This document shows positions 4,804 to 6,726 of a DNA stretch of 6,726 nucleotides, one piece after another. Position numbers and translations under genes: made by a program. Origin of the DNA: Acidobacteriaceae bacterium (lineage in GTDB: Bacteria; Acidobacteriota; Terriglobia; Terriglobales; Acidobacteriaceae); NCBI GenBank assembly GCA_003139975.1, contig PLHN01000376.1:409-7134 (forward strand). The letters run 5' to 3'. The notes under the pieces were generated by a model that was not told the DNA's origin, searched no databases, and saw nothing but the letters and a program-made list of their open reading frames with translations. The stretch's first letter is position 1. The number at the start of each line of letters is the position of its first letter.

Positions 4804-6726
4804 GATTATCCTCGCGATTAGTGTTCGGTTGGTGCAAGCCCGCCTTCTCGGCCGCGTCGCGTGCTTCCTCGGCGCGCAGTTCACGGCGCATCTGGATGGC
4901 TTTGGGGAGCCACAAGAGCGTGTGGATTCCGCCGAAGACGAACGTGCTGACGAGCAGCGTCGTCATACCCCAGAACGTCCAGAACAGGAAGGGATATTTC
5001 TTCGGGTCGTGGTGAGTGGCGTGAGTCAGGTAGCCGGCAAAGCGGCGGGTGGCGTTGGCATGGCATTTCTGGCAAGTGGCGACCACATTGGCGCGGCTCA
5101 GATGCGAACGCGGATCCGTCACCCGCAGGATGTCGTGGGCGCCATGGCAGTCGTAGCATTTGGCGGTTCCCGCGTAGCCGAGGCGCGAGACCTTGCCGTG
5201 ATAGGTCTCGAAATACGTCTTGGCGATTTCTTGGTGGCATTGGCCGCACTTATTCATGATGTCGAGCTTGAAACCGGTTTCGTCGGTGCGGCGGATCTGG
5301 TGGGCGCTGTGGCAATCGCTGCAGACGGGCAGTTTCTTGTCGGTCCTGGTGATGGATACCGAGTGCACGCTCTCGATAAACTGTTCCTGGATGCCGTGGT
5401 GGCAAGCGCCGCAGGTGGCAGGCACGTTCTTGGGATTCACGGTTGAATCTGGGTCCGTGCGCGGCAGGATGAGGTGCGCGGTGTGGCAGTTTGTGCAAGT
5501 GGCGGTCACGGTCAGGCCGCTTTTCATCAGGCCCTTGCCGTGGATGCTCTCGGTGTAGTTCGCAATGATTTCGTGCTGCGGCCCGGTATAACGCACGGCG
5601 GCCTTCATGCCTTCGCGGTGGCAGCCGCCGCAGAGATTGGGCACTTTGGTGGGGAAGGTATTGGACTCCGGGTCGTGCTTACCTAGAACGTGGTGGCCGC
5701 CATGGCAGTCCTTGCAGCTGGGTGCGTTGTGGTCGCCGGCGGCCTGAAGCTGGCCATGCCGGCTGCGCTGATACTGCTGCCCCTGATCCTCGTGGCACTT
5801 GGTGCAATCGACCGGGTGGGTGATGGTCTCGCAGGGACGCACGTGCGAGACATTGACCTCGGAGTGGCACTGGCTGCAGGCGACACCTTTTTGGCCATGG
5901 CGTGAGGCGGCAACTTCGGCGACACTTACGAACATGCTGCGGCCATTGGAAGCCTTCAGCTTTTCGTCGCCGTGGCAGCGCATGCAATCGGCGTCGGCCA
6001 TGCCCTGGGAGTAGAAAACATTGCGGACTTTATGCGGCTGGTGACAGTCGGGGCAGGCGGGCAGAACATTCGATTCTTTTTGCCAGAGTTCACCCCGAAT
6101 CGTCTTGCGGTGCACCATTTCGATTTCGGCATGGCACTTGGTGCAGGTGGCCGCGATGTTGCGGCGGTTGATGGAGGAATTCGGATCGGTGTGCGGCAGG
6201 ATGTTATGCGATGTGTGGCAGGACACGCAGGTGGCTGCGACAATCAAACCTTTTTTGAGAACCGCCTCGCCGTGGATGCTCTCGGAATAATTTTCAAGAA
6301 TGTTGTGCTGGTCAATGTTGCGATTGATCTGGACGGGCGTGCCTTCGCGATGGCAGCGGCCGCAGACGAAGGGAATATTGAGAGGGGCAACGGCCGAGCG
6401 TTTGTCCTTAACCGGGAGAATGTCGTGATTGCCGTGGCAGTCGACGCAGTGCGGGGCGAGGGAATCGCCGCGGGCAATGGCCTTGCCGTGCAGGGAGGCA
6501 GCGTGCTGCTTCTGCTCGTCGCTGTGGCAGGCGCCGCACTGCACGGGAGCGACGCCTGGGTCGTGAGGCAGATCCTTGCCGTCAAGAGAGGCGTGGCAGT
6601 TGGTACAGGAGAGCGGGCCATGAACGGAAGCAGCGAACTTCTTGGAATCGACAAACAGGGAGACCGTGCGGCTGCCGCGCTTGACGGTCATCGTCTTGTC
6701 GCTGTGGCAGGCGAGGCAGTCGTCGT
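4793..6726 (-). CDS. Membrane-anchored multiheme cytochrome c (at least 19 hemes), 5'-partial
   Basis: Probable periplasmic electron-transfer cytochrome anchored in the inner membrane. The frame is open to the window edge: upstream of the first in-frame ATG (6691) it encodes a heme motif, CLACH, at 6718-6704, so that ATG is internal and the true start lies outside. Nineteen CXXCH motifs are visible. Most are preceded by an SxHG-type motif whose histidine could be a distal heme ligand. The layout is two aligned eight-heme units (about 6718-6019 and 5986-5290), then a three-heme module (about 5248-5050), one transmembrane helix (about 4996-4905, containing GGIH) and a basic/acidic cytoplasmic tail. 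In gene 3 (3890-1770) the equivalent first motif lies 36 residues in, just after the signal peptide, so only about 100 bp may be missing. It overlaps the cytochrome b gene by 11 bp and is probably its partner. It belongs broadly to the cytochrome c3/doubled-CXXCH families. Its exact acceptor cannot be told from the sequence. Confidence 0.93.
   Translation of the reverse strand, partial: DDCLACHSDKTMTVKRGSRTVSLFVDSKKFAASVHGPLSCTNCHASLDGKDLPHDPGVAPVQCGACHSDEQKQHAASLHGKAIARGDSLAPHCVDCHGNHDILPVKDKRSAVAPLNIPFVCGRCHREGTPVQINRNIDQHNILENYSESIHGEAVLKKGLIVAATCVSCHTSHNILPHTDPNSSINRRNIAATCTKCHAEIEMVHRKTIRGELWQKESNVLPACPDCHQPHKVRNVFYSQGMADADCMRCHGDEKLKASNGRSMFVSVAEVAASRHGQKGVACSQCHSEVNVSHVRPCETITHPVDCTKCHEDQGQQYQRSRHGQLQAAGDHNAPSCKDCHGGHHVLGKHDPESNTFPTKVPNLCGGCHREGMKAAVRYTGPQHEIIANYTESIHGKGLMKSGLTVTATCTNCHTAHLILPRTDPDSTVNPKNVPATCGACHHGIQEQFIESVHSVSITRTDKKLPVCSDCHSAHQIRRTDETGFKLDIMNKCGQCHQEIAKTYFETYHGKVSRLGYAGTAKCYDCHGAHDILRVTDPRSHLSRANVVATCQKCHANATRRFAGYLTHATHHDPKKYPFLFWTFWGMTTLLVSTFVFGGIHTLLWLPKAIQMRRELRAEEARDAAEKAGLHQPNTNREDNHAG
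4810..4813 (-). promoter_or_regulatory. Ribosome binding site of the cytochrome b gene
   Basis: GAGG on the minus strand, 6 nt before ATG 4803-4801. It lies inside the end of the upstream reading frame, which stops at 4793. This decides the start of the cytochrome b gene and points to translational coupling of the two subunits. Confidence 0.7.

Noticed and set aside
4801..4884. Longer start for the cytochrome b gene at 4884
   Set aside because: It would add 27 arginine-rich residues entirely inside the upstream gene. The ATG at 4803 has a well-spaced GAGG and gives a normal N-terminus for the family.
4105..5446. Plus-strand open frames at 4105-4821 and 4706-5446
   Set aside because: Antisense shadows of the cytochrome b gene and the multiheme gene. 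No ribosome site or domain supports them.
6689..6691. ATG at 6691 as the start of the large cytochrome
   Set aside because: The frame stays open to the window edge and encodes a CLACH heme motif upstream, matching the start of the mature part of the bc fusion. No signal peptide follows this ATG.
5290..6718. The eight-heme units as catalytic octaheme enzymes (hydroxylamine oxidoreductase or tetrathionate/nitrite reductase type)
   Set aside because: No CXXCK-type catalytic heme site is visible and every site has CXXCH with a nearby candidate distal histidine. This suits electron transfer better than catalysis.

Overview
The window is a densely packed block of electron-transfer genes, all on the minus strand, so transcription runs from high to low coordinates. 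It encodes three multiheme c-type cytochromes and one cytochrome b subunit. I count 39 c-type heme motifs: 19 visible in the first protein, whose N-terminus lies outside the window, 13 in the third and 7 in the fourth. The two cytochrome-b modules probably add b hemes. Base composition is high in GC. No taxonomic marker gene is present. The heme-rich respiratory content and GC-rich intergenic palindromes (GGACAGCCG...CGGCTGTCC) fit an anaerobic or facultative bacterium of the Acidobacteriota or Desulfobacterota/Geobacterales type. I lean towards Acidobacteriota, with low confidence.

Layout in transcription order: (1) 6726-4793, a 5'-truncated, at least 19-heme cytochrome c with one C-terminal membrane helix; (2) 4803-3904, a five-helix cytochrome b overlapping gene 1 by 11 bp; (3) 3890-1770, a signal-peptide-bearing 13-heme cytochrome c fused to a cytochrome-b membrane domain, starting at GTG 13 nt after gene 2; (4) a 114-nt gap with a strong bulged stem-loop; (5) 1655-123, a seven-heme NapC/NirT-type quinol dehydrogenase with three N-terminal helices and one CX3CH heme site; (6) 1-122, non-coding DNA with three hairpins, one followed by a run of Ts that looks like the operon terminator.

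The genes look like a set of alternative exits from the quinol pool. The b modules and the NapC/NirT protein would oxidise menaquinol in the inner membrane, and the multiheme c domains would carry electrons across the periplasm. Genes 1+2 appear to be a split version of the fused protein of gene 3: the last three hemes plus the membrane helix of gene 1 match the corresponding part of gene 3, and gene 2 matches its b domain. From memory, the three types resemble the Geobacter inner-membrane gateways CbcBA (split bc), CbcL (fused bc) and ImcH (heptaheme NapC/NirT), which work at different redox potentials. Finding all three types side by side is the most interesting aspect of the window. No outer-membrane porin-cytochrome conduit and no terminal reductase is visible here, so the final electron acceptor is unknown.
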